Under the pieces are notes generated by a model. The model ran no database searches. It worked only from the letters and a program-made list of their open reading frames with translations, and was not told the DNA's origin. From NCBI GenBank assembly GCA_018065005.1, contig JAGHUD010000057.1:1-38269 (forward strand): a stretch of 38,269 bases of DNA. The letters are read 5' to 3'. This DNA comes from Candidatus Physcousia equi (GTDB lineage: Bacteria; Bacteroidota; Bacteroidia; Bacteroidales; Bacteroidaceae). A program made the position numbers and the translations under genes. This document shows positions 1 through 8,500 of the stretch, one piece after another. Every line of letters starts with the position of its first letter. Positions within the stretch are counted from its first letter, which is position 1.

Positions 1-83
1 ATACTACATAACATACTCTTACGCACGAGACAGAGGGATGCGGGGGCAAAAAGGAAATGTAAGAAAGAAAGTAAGTAATTTAT

Positions 84-653
84 TTGGAACATCCAGAAAT
101 AATGCTCGACTTATTCGCATCGCCAGCGTTGCACCTTTCGTTTTTCGACCTTTTGGTGCTTCGCATCAACCTGAGCAACGACCAATCCGAATGGATTCGC
201 ATCTTTGAGCTTGGTGGGCGCACCGACACCGCCCTCGACACGCTTCGCCGCCGCTCCATGCTGATGGGCTTCCGCTCTGCTCTGGTGGCTTGTGCCACCG
301 AGAAGGTGCAAAAGGACACTGTCTCCATTGCCAACCTTGCCGTATGGGTGGCGCAAGAAGTGCTTGACCAGCAGATGGCTCTCTTCTCGAAAGGCCTGAA
401 TGCTGTCAACCGCCACGAGGCAAGCGTGAAGGAGGGCGTGCAGCAGCAACTGCGAAGCAACTCCACCCTAAAGATTCTTGCTAAGCTCCCCTCTCCGTTC
501 AGCAAAGAAGACTTGGTGCAGACGAGAAAGGAAATGGGATTGACCGGTCCCGTTGACACTTCTCTTCATCGTTGGCGCAAACGAGGGCTCATCGAAGAGG
601 TTGCTGTGGATAATAAAAAAATGTATCAAATCATTAATATAAAAGACACTTAA
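84..653 (+). pseudogene. DUF3987-like protein, probable C-terminal fragment
   Basis: The reading frame is closed by a stop at 72-74. It must start at TTG 84 or, more plausibly, ATG 102. The protein of about 185 residues has the pattern I associate with the C-terminal part of DUF3987 (primase/helicase-like) proteins of Bacteroidales mobile regions: an RRxxxxxFRxA segment (near residues 55-64), a helical segment, and a final winged-helix-like stretch with RWRKRGLIEEV before the C-terminus. No Walker A motif or primase core is present, so it is either a 5'-truncated copy or a small stand-alone protein. The next gene, a P5-like phage protein, follows two bases after the stop, and such pairs are common in Bacteroidales accessory regions. 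Family assignment is from pattern memory and is tentative. Confidence 0.45.
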
Positions 654-655
654 TT

Positions 656-1111
656 ATGAAAGACTACAAACAATCAAGAGGGTGGCGCAACAACAACCCC
701 CTCAACATCAAACTCAGCGACGCTCCTTGGCAAGGTCTTTGCGCTGCGCAGACCAACGGAGTCTTCTGCAAGTTCATCGGCATGAATTTCGGCTATCGTG
801 CCGCTATGAAAACGATGCAGTCCTACTTCCTCCGCTTCAAGAGCATGGGCAAGCCGTTCACCCTCGACAACATCATCCGCCGTTGGGCGCCCGATGGCCC
901 AGAGCGCGAGGAGCGCTACATTCACGTTGTTGTGACAAAATCAGGCATTGGCAGGCACACCGTTCTCCCTGAGCCAAATTCCCAAGAGGCAGTGGAGCCC
1001 TTCGTGAAAATCTTTGCCGCTATGACTCTGCACGAGTGTGGATGCCCCATTAGTGAAGCTCCGATTGAGCAAATCCGCAATGGCATCTATCTTGCTTACA
1101 GACATAAATGA
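656..1111 (+). CDS. Phage structural protein P5-like protein
   Basis: A 151-residue protein beginning MKDYKQSRGWRNNNPLNIK. The GWRNNNPLNI motif, the FxxFxxMxxGYRAA segment (about residues 37-51) and IIRRWAPDGPE (about 73-83) are typical of Bacteroidales proteins annotated as structural protein P5, after the PRD1-type phage protein, although cell-wall-lytic roles have also been proposed for this fold. Length fits the family. It starts two bases after the preceding gene, so the two are probably co-transcribed. A hairpin terminator follows at 1144-1173. The function in the cell is unknown; the gene marks an accessory or phage-derived segment. Confidence 0.75.
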   Translation: MKDYKQSRGWRNNNPLNIKLSDAPWQGLCAAQTNGVFCKFIGMNFGYRAAMKTMQSYFLRFKSMGKPFTLDNIIRRWAPDGPEREERYIHVVVTKSGIGRHTVLPEPNSQEAVEPFVKIFAAMTLHECGCPISEAPIEQIRNGIYLAYRHK

Positions 1112-1143
1112 TCTGTTGTTTTCAGTTTTCTTATATTCCATTG

Positions 1144-1176
1144 GAAAGGGTTCGTCGTGAGACGCGCCCTTTCTTA
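1144..1176 (+). terminator. Hairpin terminator after P5-like gene
   Basis: GAAAGGG (1144-1150) pairs with CCCTTTC (1167-1173), and inside it CGTC (1153-1156) pairs with GACG (1161-1164) around a GTGA loop. The 3' side is T-rich but broken by A and C (TTCTTACTTACTTAC). It lies 32 bases after the P5-like stop codon. Confidence 0.55.
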
Positions 1177-1350
1177 CTTACTTACTTACATTTCGATTTG
1201 TGTGGCAATGTTGCTGAGTAACCAAACTTATCATTCGAAAAGGACTTCCGAAGACCACCACATAAGGAGTCAGGCAGCCAACATCGACAGAAAGCTCATC
1301 CTCGCAGCAATTTCCAACTCATTGACAGAGAATATCAGCTGGTTTGCTTG

Positions 1351-2040
1351 ATGGCAAAATCTCGTACGGTGGAGAACTACATTGAGGAGAATGGAGAATC
1401 ATTCTACTCAAAGAAATCCTTTGTCTATGTGGTAAATAAGGGTACTGATACTGACGAACTGAACGAGACGGCAACATTCGACAAGATTCGTCGCTTCATC
1501 CACGAATACTATAATCTCGGTATGCATGCAACTGTTCGTATGTACACTGCAGTCGAACCTTCTGAAGAATACTCACGCTTCCTACCTTTGTATTCTTTGC
1601 GAGCAGCATGTGGCAAGTTCCTGCACAACGAAACTCCCGAGATTATTGGGTGGATAGACGTAAAAGATATTGATCCTAGCATCCCTGTTGGAGAAGATTG
1701 CTTTGTGGTAAAGGCAGTAGGAGATTCTATGCTCCCTGCAATTCACGATGGCGAGTATTGTGTGTTCCGTCATAAGAACAGTGGTTTCCACAATACAGAC
1801 ACAATGTTGTTTGAGATACCGAACGAAGATCCTGACACAGGTGGTGGTTTTACTATCAAGGAGTATCAGCGTACAAAAGTGCTTGATGAAGAAACAGGCA
1901 GAGAACGCATAGGTTCCATCACGTTGCTGCCAAGAAACAAGGATTATGAACCATACGTTTTCTCAGAAGACGATTGTAGTGGTATTCAACCTATAGCCAT
2001 TCTTGTTGGACAATTTAATGCAACAATCAAAGTCGTATAG
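1351..2040 (+). CDS. S24 (LexA/UmuD-type) peptidase-like protein
   Basis: A protein of 229 residues from ATG 1351; TTG 1348 is directly before it and less likely. The C-terminal half carries an S24 signature: VKAVGDSMLP with Ser126 as likely nucleophile, DGEYCVFR, then GFTIKEYQR with Lys170 as likely general base. Upstream lies AACGKF, a Cys87-Gly88 pair about 39 residues before the serine, resembling the Cys-Gly autocleavage site of UmuD. There is no recognisable HTH, so it is not a canonical LexA repressor; the N-terminal 80 residues (YIEENGESFYSKKSFVYV) are of unknown fold. The codon usage is more AT-rich than in the core genes. The following small gene starts 15 bases after the stop codon and is probably in the same transcript. 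The frame is open back to 1222, so this may be the end of a once longer protein. Confidence 0.65.
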   Translation: MAKSRTVENYIEENGESFYSKKSFVYVVNKGTDTDELNETATFDKIRRFIHEYYNLGMHATVRMYTAVEPSEEYSRFLPLYSLRAACGKFLHNETPEIIGWIDVKDIDPSIPVGEDCFVVKAVGDSMLPAIHDGEYCVFRHKNSGFHNTDTMLFEIPNEDPDTGGGFTIKEYQRTKVLDEETGRERIGSITLLPRNKDYEPYVFSEDDCSGIQPIAILVGQFNATIKVV

Positions 2041-2054
2041 TAATTATAGTAAGT

Positions 2055-2426
2055 ATGTATAAGTCTAATTTTGGTCGTAACGGACAAGTGAGGTTTTCAT
2101 CACCAAACGAGTATTATCAATTGCTCGGATATCTTGCCAAATCAGATGGCACAACCTCGATAACATGGGAAAACAATGAAGACTCCGGAGCATGGGGTAG
2201 CGAAGGACGAATCCATTTCAATCGTCGAAACATCCCACATCTTGGTTCACTCAAGTTTACTGCCGGCAATGGTTCAACAATCTACAGAGTTAACTGCAAT
2301 CCTTTCGTTGAGCACCTTTCAAAATACCATGGCTTCGTACAAGGCAAATACCAAAACATCTCTCGCATTCGCGCCACCATTCCACCTGCTTATTTGAAGG
2401 ATTTCGAATTGGGGTTGAAGTTGTGA
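2055..2426 (+). CDS. Hypothetical protein downstream of the S24-like gene
   Basis: A 123-residue protein that I do not recognise. It starts at ATG 2055, 15 bases after the S24-like stop codon, and ends in LKDFELGLKL. It is rich in aromatic and polar residues, has no signal peptide or membrane segment, and reads as a small soluble alpha/beta protein (QVRFSSPNEYYQLLGYL at the N-terminus, FVEHLSKYHGFVQGKYQ near residue 90). Tight spacing suggests a functional partner of the S24-like protein. AT-rich codon use matches that gene. No function is proposed. Confidence 0.6.
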   Translation: MYKSNFGRNGQVRFSSPNEYYQLLGYLAKSDGTTSITWENNEDSGAWGSEGRIHFNRRNIPHLGSLKFTAGNGSTIYRVNCNPFVEHLSKYHGFVQGKYQNISRIRATIPPAYLKDFELGLKL

Positions 2427-2578
2427 GAAACACGGCTGTATGACATGCAAGGACATCGGAATGTACAGACATGTAGCCACTTCTGTGTTTATTGTTATGA
2501 AAACACCAGCAAGGAATGCGTGCTTAATAACAAAGAAAAACACAATGACGAAAGTGAAAGCATCATAGAATAGCAACC

Positions 2579-2612
2579 AAGGCACCATCGACTCACCTCT
2601 TTGGTGCTTTTT
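2579..2612 (+). terminator. Probable terminator after the S24-like operon
   Basis: AAGGCACC (2579-2586) can pair with GGTGCTTT (2603-2610), with one G-T wobble; the run of T continues to 2612. It lies about 150 bases after the last stop codon on the plus strand. Confidence 0.45.
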
Positions 2613-2778
2613 GTTGCAAACAGTTGGAACTGTTAAAACAACATTGTCCGCAAACAATATTTTTGCGAGTTTACAACAACTCCGAGAATCTGTTATTTGC
2701 GGATGCTCTTTTTGTATCTGACTGCAATTGTACCTATCAATTTTGGGTGTTTTTTTTAATTATTCAGAACTTAACGTA

Positions 2779-2829
2779 TCAATATTGAGTCATATCTTGT
2801 ATCTTTGCACCGTAAAAGATCAATATTGA
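2779..2829. promoter_or_regulatory. Paired TCAATATTGA palindromes around a TAnnTTTG promoter
   Basis: The 10-base perfect palindrome TCAATATTGA occurs at 2779-2788 and again at 2820-2829. Between them, at 2800-2807, is TATCTTTG, a Bacteroidetes -7 element. The ATG of a truncated antitoxin-like frame follows at 2835. Operators flanking the promoter are the classic layout of an autoregulated toxin-antitoxin operon. Confidence 0.5.
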
Positions 2830-2834
2830 CATAT

Positions 2835-2918
2835 ATGGAGAATATCTATATGCTATCTGATGCAGAAAAAGTTCAAAAAAGTGTGGCAAAAAGAGGCATT
2901 CTCATCTTAGCGATCTAG
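2835..2918 (+). pseudogene. Truncated start of an antitoxin-like (XRE/HipB-type) gene
   Basis: A 27-codon frame begins at ATG 2835, directly after the second TCAATATTGA operator, and reads MENIYMLSDAEKVQKSVAKR before stopping at TAG 2916. The opening resembles N-termini of Bacteroidales XRE/HipB-type antitoxins as I remember them, which continue into a helix-turn-helix; here the frame is lost and no toxin gene follows. It is best read as the remnant of a deleted toxin-antitoxin pair. The assignment rests mainly on the operator context and a short stretch of sequence. Confidence 0.3.
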
Positions 2919-3396
2919 TATGTTGTTGATAATCAAGTGTGATATTTTGCAAAAACGGTACATTTTGGCACAGGCAGATAGCATAGTGCAGTGCAACGAC
3001 GCGATTCTCAGCGAGAAATCAAATATCATATTGCTACTAAAAACCTGATTATTGGTTTCGTTATGATACTTTTAAGATGCTAACAAGAATGTAAAGAACG
3101 GAAAGAAGGGTTGTGTTTTGAGTTCTTTGTGTTCTTGTAAGATTATAACTATTATTGTCCGGTAAAAGATGTATAATATTTGTTGTGTTATTGATTTCAT
3201 ATCAGATATTGTCAAATAAGAACATGGGGGCTTAGATAGCCTGAACACTAATAATAACAAGAACAAAATAATGAACTTTGCCCAACAAGGCCTTCAGCTC
3301 TGCTCAGCAGAAATGAATGACTTCAATTCCCCTTCCCTGCTCATACATATATATATAATGAGAATGGCAGAAAGTAAAAAAAAACTGTGGAAAATG

Positions 3397-3428
3397 TTGC
3401 GGAGTTTCGAAATTAAAATGTAACTTTG
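3397..3428 (+). promoter_or_regulatory. Promoter of the bcp-type gene
   Basis: TTG at 3397-3399, 21 bases, then TAACTTTG at 3421-3428, matching the Bacteroidetes TTG/TAnnTTTG layout. The ATG of the peroxiredoxin gene is about 80 bases downstream. Confidence 0.55.
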
Positions 3429-3510
3429 CCGAAAAGTTTCAAAAGAGCCTCAACGACTCTGATTATGCACAAAAGAATCAAGAATAATAAAAACTTAATT
3501 TTTAACTTAT

Positions 3511-3972
3511 ATGAATGTAGGAGACAAAATACCTGATGTGCTCGGCATCGACCAGCATGGAAATGAGATTCTCTCGAGCAACTACCGTGGACGCAAAATC
3601 GTGCTCTACACCTATCCAAAGGCAAACACAAGTGGTTGCACTGCCGAGGCTTGTTCGCTTCAAGCCCACAAACAGGAATTGGCAGCATTGGGCTATGACA
3701 TAATCGGTGTGAGCAAAGACAAGCAGGAACTGCAGAAGAAGTTCGCTGATGCGCAGGGCTTGGAGTTCCCTCTCATTGCCGACACCAGCACAGAACTGCT
3801 GCAATCGCTTGGCGCATGGGGCGAAAAGGTGGCATGTGGTCGCAGAACCATCGGCACGCTACGCACCACCTATCTCGTCGATGAGGAAGGTGTGATAGAG
3901 CGCATCTTCACGCCCAAGGAAATAAAGACTAAAATTCATGCGGAGCAAATCTTGAACGCCATTCAAAAATAA
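3511..3972 (+). CDS. bcp: Thiol peroxidase, BCP/PrxQ-type peroxiredoxin
   Basis: A cytoplasmic peroxiredoxin of 153 residues, the normal length for the BCP/PrxQ family. It reduces H2O2 and organic peroxides with thiol electrons. The active-site region YPKANTSGCTAEAC contains the peroxidatic Cys43 and, five residues on, Cys48, the resolving cysteine of the BCP subgroup with two close cysteines. The usual proline before the active-site glycine (PGCT) is replaced by serine (SGCT). The GVSKD strand and the ADTSTEL segment fit the thioredoxin-like fold. It appears monocistronic, with its own promoter at 3397-3428 and a large hairpin downstream at 4084-4132. Confidence 0.93.
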   Translation: MNVGDKIPDVLGIDQHGNEILSSNYRGRKIVLYTYPKANTSGCTAEACSLQAHKQELAALGYDIIGVSKDKQELQKKFADAQGLEFPLIADTSTELLQSLGAWGEKVACGRRTIGTLRTTYLVDEEGVIERIFTPKEIKTKIHAEQILNAIQK

Positions 3973-4083
3973 ACGAAAGCAGAGTCATTCGTTGCTGCGC
4001 TGATGGTCGGCGTGAACAGGAAAACGACCAGATGATTGATGGGGCTTAGTATTTGGCATTGATTTACTTTGCCTCCCTTTTTA

Positions 4084-4132
4084 GGAGCACATGACCTGGG
4101 TGCAAGGTTTTTGCACCCTGGTTGTGTGCTCC
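4084..4132. other. Large 22-bp hairpin between convergent genes
   Basis: GGAGCACA at the left end of 4084-4105 pairs with TGTGCTCC at the right end of 4111-4132. The full arms are 22 bases long with one T-T mismatch and two G-T wobbles, around the loop GGTTT (4106-4110). It sits between the convergent bcp and TolC-like genes and could serve as a two-way terminator, but neither strand has a T-run directly after it. Confidence 0.6.
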
Positions 4133-4230
4133 CTCATGATTAGCCATAACCACTTTGATGATTCGAAATGTGATTCTTCAGAGATGGTGCAAGCGAAGGC
4201 TTTCGTATGGTGGGGTGCGCATGCTGCAAC

Positions 4231-5574
4231 TCACCTGCCTGTGGCTTGCAGATACTCGAGGCGCTTTTGCTGGTAGTCGATCCAGGCATCGGTGAAGGCA
4301 TCCTGCGCCTCTTGGACAGAGGACTGCGCTTTGAGCAGGTTGCTCATGGTGGATGTTCCGGCTTCGTAGTAATCCTTTTCGAGACGCAGGTTCTCGTTGG
4401 CCTGCTCGATGCTCTTCCGGGCAATGCCAATCTGCTGATGAGCGGTGCAGAGACTTGTGAAAGCCGACTGCATGCGCACGATGAGCAGCTGAGAGGCTTC
4501 CTGTCGGTCATATTCAGCCGAACGAACCGCATTCTTCTTGCGGCGCATCGCATAGCTTCCACCCCACCAGTCGGTAATCGGCACACTGACTGTGGCAAAC
4601 GCCAGTGCCGTGCGTTTGTGGTTGTCGCCAAAGCCAAAATTGTTACGCATCAGATTGGTGTAGCTGTAGCTGCCGCCCACTGCCACGGTGGGCAGATGGC
4701 TCCCTACCTCCATCTTGTATTGCAGTTGTGTGGCGCGCACGCCCTCTTGTGCCAGAGCATACTCGGGCGTATTGGGCAGGGCAGCGGCATGATCGACGAG
4801 CAACTCGCCAGGATGCTGCACAGCTGCATCGGACATGATCTGCTGGTCGATTAGGAGTGAAGAGGCATCAAACAACGAGTCGTCAGGACTCCAAAATCCA
4901 CAATACTGAGCAAGCACGAGTTTGCTCACATCCAGATAGCCCTGCAAGGAGATGATGCCCGATGCCACCTTATTCTGATAGAGCTGCGCTTGAAGGAGGT
5001 CGTTGCGGTTGCTGAGTCCTGCCTCCACGGCATTCTGTGCATCCTGAACGATAGCTTCCAACTGCTGTTGCTGCGCTTGGAGTGTGATCAACTTTTGCTG
5101 GAGCGAGACCACCTGCCAATAGTATTGCTCGGCGGTGAGGCACACCTCGTTCTGCGTCTGCAACATCTGCAGCTGCTTGATTTGGTAGCCCACCTTCGCC
5201 AGTCGGTTACCATTGACAATCTGCCCACCCACGAAGATGGGCATCTGGGCGTTGATGGCACCCACCACACCGTTCTTCAGCATCTCGAGCAGCACAGGAG
5301 CGCCCACCAAAGCGCTCATGTCCATCTCCACCTGGGGCTTGTCAAACTGAACAAACCCTCCCAAGCCACTCACGCTCGGAAAGAACTTCGTGAACGCTTC
5401 CTTGCGCTGCAGTTCGGCATTCTCCACTTCGAGAAGTTGCTTCTGTATCTTCACATTATGCTGCAGGGCAGCCTCACGACAGGCTTCGAGCGTGAGCTGC
5501 TGCGCGTGCATAGCAGGACAAAGCAGCAAGGACAGCAGACCAAGTGCTAAACTGAAAATATAGTTCGTTTTCAT
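4231..5574 (-). CDS. TolC-family outer membrane efflux channel
   Basis: A 447-residue outer membrane factor forming the exit duct of an RND pump. It starts with a Sec signal peptide (MKTNYIFSLALGLLSLLLCPAMHA, cleavage after AHA near residue 24), followed by LTLEACREAALQHNVKIQ, the standard first helix of TolC-like proteins. Two internally similar long helical halves follow: the first contains VENAELQRKEAFTKFFPSVSG and LQAQQQQLEAIVQDAQNAVEAGLS, the second IGIARKSIEQANENLRLEKDYYEAGTS, typical of OEP repeats. It is the last gene of the operon, 22 bases after the pump gene. Length is ordinary for the family. Substrates cannot be told from sequence. Confidence 0.92.
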   Translation of the reverse strand: MKTNYIFSLALGLLSLLLCPAMHAQQLTLEACREAALQHNVKIQKQLLEVENAELQRKEAFTKFFPSVSGLGGFVQFDKPQVEMDMSALVGAPVLLEMLKNGVVGAINAQMPIFVGGQIVNGNRLAKVGYQIKQLQMLQTQNEVCLTAEQYYWQVVSLQQKLITLQAQQQQLEAIVQDAQNAVEAGLSNRNDLLQAQLYQNKVASGIISLQGYLDVSKLVLAQYCGFWSPDDSLFDASSLLIDQQIMSDAAVQHPGELLVDHAAALPNTPEYALAQEGVRATQLQYKMEVGSHLPTVAVGGSYSYTNLMRNNFGFGDNHKRTALAFATVSVPITDWWGGSYAMRRKKNAVRSAEYDRQEASQLLIVRMQSAFTSLCTAHQQIGIARKSIEQANENLRLEKDYYEAGTSTMSNLLKAQSSVQEAQDAFTDAWIDYQQKRLEYLQATGR

Positions 5575-5596
5575 CTGTCAAATATTATTTTTATCA

Positions 5597-8500
5597 TTAA
5601 GCTCCTTCCTTTGCACCATCACCGTCGTACACCTTCCAGTAGACCACCGGAAGCACGGTAGTGACCAGGACCAGCATGCCGATGCCACCGGCAAAGATGG
5701 TGATACCCGTGGGCATCCAGAACGAGTTGCCGGCAAGGATCATCGGGATGACACCCACCGCCGTAGTGGCAGTGGTGAGGAAGATGGGAACCATACGGCG
5801 CTTGCCCGCATCCAGGGCAGCCTCGCGTGCACTCATTCCTTGTCGCATTTTCTCGTTGGCATGCTCGAAGATGAGAATCTCATTGCGCATCACCATGCCC
5901 ATCAGTGTGATGAAGCCAAAGAGCGAAGTCAGTCCTAGCACCTTGTTGGCAACGAGCAAACCAATCATAGCTCCTGGCATGGCGAGTCCGATGGCAGCGA
6001 TGCAGATGAATGCCATCTTGAACTTTCGGAAGTTGAACAAGAGGAAGAAGAAGATGCAAAGCATGGCAATGCCAATGCCTAATGCCACCTGAGGCATGAG
6101 GATGTTGTTCTGCTCCGGTTCGCCACCGATCTCGCTGCGCACGCCTTGTGGCAGTCTCATTGTGTCGAGATACTTGGCTATGCGGTTTTCAATCTCCAGG
6201 GCAAAGACGCCACGTTTCCCCTCAGCCAGCACGCTGATGCAACGTTCGCCGTTGCGGTGCACAATGTGCTGCTGATGCCACACTGGCGTCACCCGCGCCA
6301 ACTGGCGAAGCGCTACGCTCTGCCCGCCCATTGTTGTGAGGAAGACGTTCTCTATCTCGTCCATCTGCTTGTGGTCGTTGGCTTCGTCCTTCAGCACAAC
6401 AGGCACCGCATAGGTCTTGCTCTTGTCGTCGCTGCCACGCTCCCAGACGGTCCCCACCGGCAGCTTGCCCGTCTGCATCATCAGCTGCAGTTCGGCTGCG
6501 GTGCGACTGACGCCCAACTGGCTCGAAGCCACGGGGTCGAGTTCCACCTCCATGACGGGCGATGGTTGGTCGAAGTCGGTGTGCACCCATTCCAGTTCGG
6601 GGTAGGTGCGCAGTTCTGCCATCAGCATCTCAGCAGCAGCCTGAATGGAGTCGAGATTGTTGCCATAGAAACGGTATTCGTAGGTGGGCACCCAAAGGAA
6701 GTCCATCTGCTTGAAGCGCACGTAGGCGTTGGGCCAGCGGTTGCTGTACTGGGGAGCATACGCATCGAGCAAGTCGAGCGAAGCTTGCGTGCCAGTTGTG
6801 TTGACGATGAACTGTGCAAAGTTGGGACCTGCCATTGGCGGCGCATAGCTGGTGTGGAAGCGGGGCGACGAGCACCCCATGAAGGTGGTGATGCCCGTGA
6901 CGCGCGGGTCGGCACGCAGCACCTGCTCCACCGAATCGGCTATCACCTTCGTCTCGTCCAGCCCACTGCCTTCGGGCAGATAGATCTCCACGGCAAACTG
7001 GTTGCGGGCGGCAAACGGGAACTGTCGCACCTTGAGCAGCAGGAAGAAAGAGAGGGTGACCACAACCAGCAGGATGGAGCCGATGATGGTGGTCTTGGGC
7101 CATCGGAAACACCATTCCAACGTCTTGTCGTAGATGCTTTGCACGCGGTCGGTGATGTCGCGTTTTCCCGGTTTCTTGGTGGGCATTTTCTTGATCATGA
7201 AGCAGCAAAGCACCGGAATGACACCTGCCGCCAACGCCAGCGAGAGCATGAGGTTGATGCTCATGGTGAGCGGGAAGAGTTCTATGGCATCGCGCGCCTC
7301 ACCCTTCATGGTGAAGAGCAGAGGATAGAAAATCACGCAGATGCAAAGCGTGGCAAGCAGCATAGGCCAGAAATAGAGCCTCACGCTCTCCACCGCTGCT
7401 TCGCGCGGCGCCATCCCCTTGCCTTTGTTTTCTAAGTAGCCGTCTATCACCACAATGGCATTGTCGACAATCATGCCCAACACCACGATGAGCGATGCCA
7501 GAGAGATGATGTTGAGCTCAATGCCCATGAGGTACATGATGCCCGTGGCGATGAAGGTCGTGAGCGGCACGGTGAGGGCGGCAACAAGTGCCGAGCGCAA
7601 GGGGAAGAGTACAATCATGACCAGCACGATGACGAGCATCGAGATGACCAGGTCGCGCAGGAAGTCGTTGACCGATGTTGCCACCACCTCCGGCTGGTCG
7701 GTGATGCGGCGCATCTGCACGTCGTCGGGCAGGTATTCTGCCTTGAACTGTGCAAGCACCTCGTCCACATCCTTGCCATACTGCACGATGTTGTTGCCCT
7801 TGAGCATCTCGAGCGAAAGGAGGATGGTGCGGCGTCCGCCCGAGGCGATGTAGCCGCCCGAGGTGTCATATTCGCGCTTCACCTCTGCTATGTCTCTCAC
7901 CCGCACCACCTTGCCATCCACTCCGCTGTAGACGATGCGGTCTGCCACCTCCTGCTCTGAGTGTTGCGAAGGCGCGATGTGTATGTTGTAGTTCTGCTCC
8001 GAAGTGTTGATTCCACCGCTCATCGTGGTGAGCCCCTCGCCCTGCAAGGCAGTCATCAGCATGGCTTGGCCGATGCCGTAGGCTGCCAGCTTCTGGCGGT
8101 CAACAGAGAGCGTGATCTGCTCTTTCTGTTCGCCCACCTGACGCACATTGCTCACCGAAGGGACACGCCGCAGGCGGTCTGCCAACTCGTCGCTGTAGCC
8201 CTGGAGGTCGCGATAGCTGCGGATGTCGCTCTCTATGGTGATAAGCAACGCCGAGGCATCGCCGAAGTCGTCCTGCACCATCAGGGCAACGACGCCCTGC
8301 GGCAGCTGCGACTTGAAGGTGTTCAGTCCATGCTTCATCTTGCTCCACACCGGCACGAGATTGTTCTGGTCGTGGTTGAAGTGCACCATGAGCAGACACA
8401 TGCCATGCGACGAGGTGGAGGTCGTCTTGGAGCGGTCCACCTCCTTGTAGGTGGCGACGTAGCGCTCCAGGGGGCGCGCCACCTGTTCTTCTATCTCTTC

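Larger units (their letters stand above)
54..1194. repeat. Inverted 10-mer with AAGA/AAGT tracts flanking the DUF3987/P5 pair
   Basis: GAAATGTAAG at 54-63 and its exact reverse complement CTTACATTTC at 1185-1194 bracket the two genes. Each is followed inward by a short tetranucleotide tract: AAGAAAGAAAGTAAGTAA on the left, and the complement of TAAGTAAGTAAGTAAGAAAG on the right. The arrangement resembles terminal inverted repeats of a small mobile unit, but no recombinase is present and chance similarity of simple-sequence tracts is possible. Confidence 0.35.
2427..3510. other. AT-rich gene-poor region
   Basis: This stretch of about 1.1 kb contains no gene I can support. It holds the terminator-like hairpin at 2579-2612, the operator pair and truncated start at 2779-2918, and a nested inverted repeat: TATCATA at 3024-3030 and TATGATA at 3062-3068, enclosing AAACC/GGTTT. 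A 50-codon open frame at 3271-3423 has no ribosome binding site or family resemblance. The bcp promoter lies at the right end. Base composition and debris suggest a decayed accessory region. Confidence 0.7.

Noticed and set aside
1157..1351. 64-codon frame before the S24-like gene
   Set aside because: It starts at GTG inside the terminator hairpin and its N-terminal part translates the TTAC simple repeat. There is no support as a gene.
2319..2657. Minus-strand hydrophobic frame of 112 codons
   Set aside because: It overlaps the end of the plus-strand hypothetical gene and a terminator-like hairpin, lacks a plausible start context, and the hydrophobic stretch comes from AT-rich sequence.
3271..3423. 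50-codon open frame before bcp
   Set aside because: No ribosome binding site, low-complexity AT-rich sequence, no family resemblance, and the end overlaps the bcp promoter.
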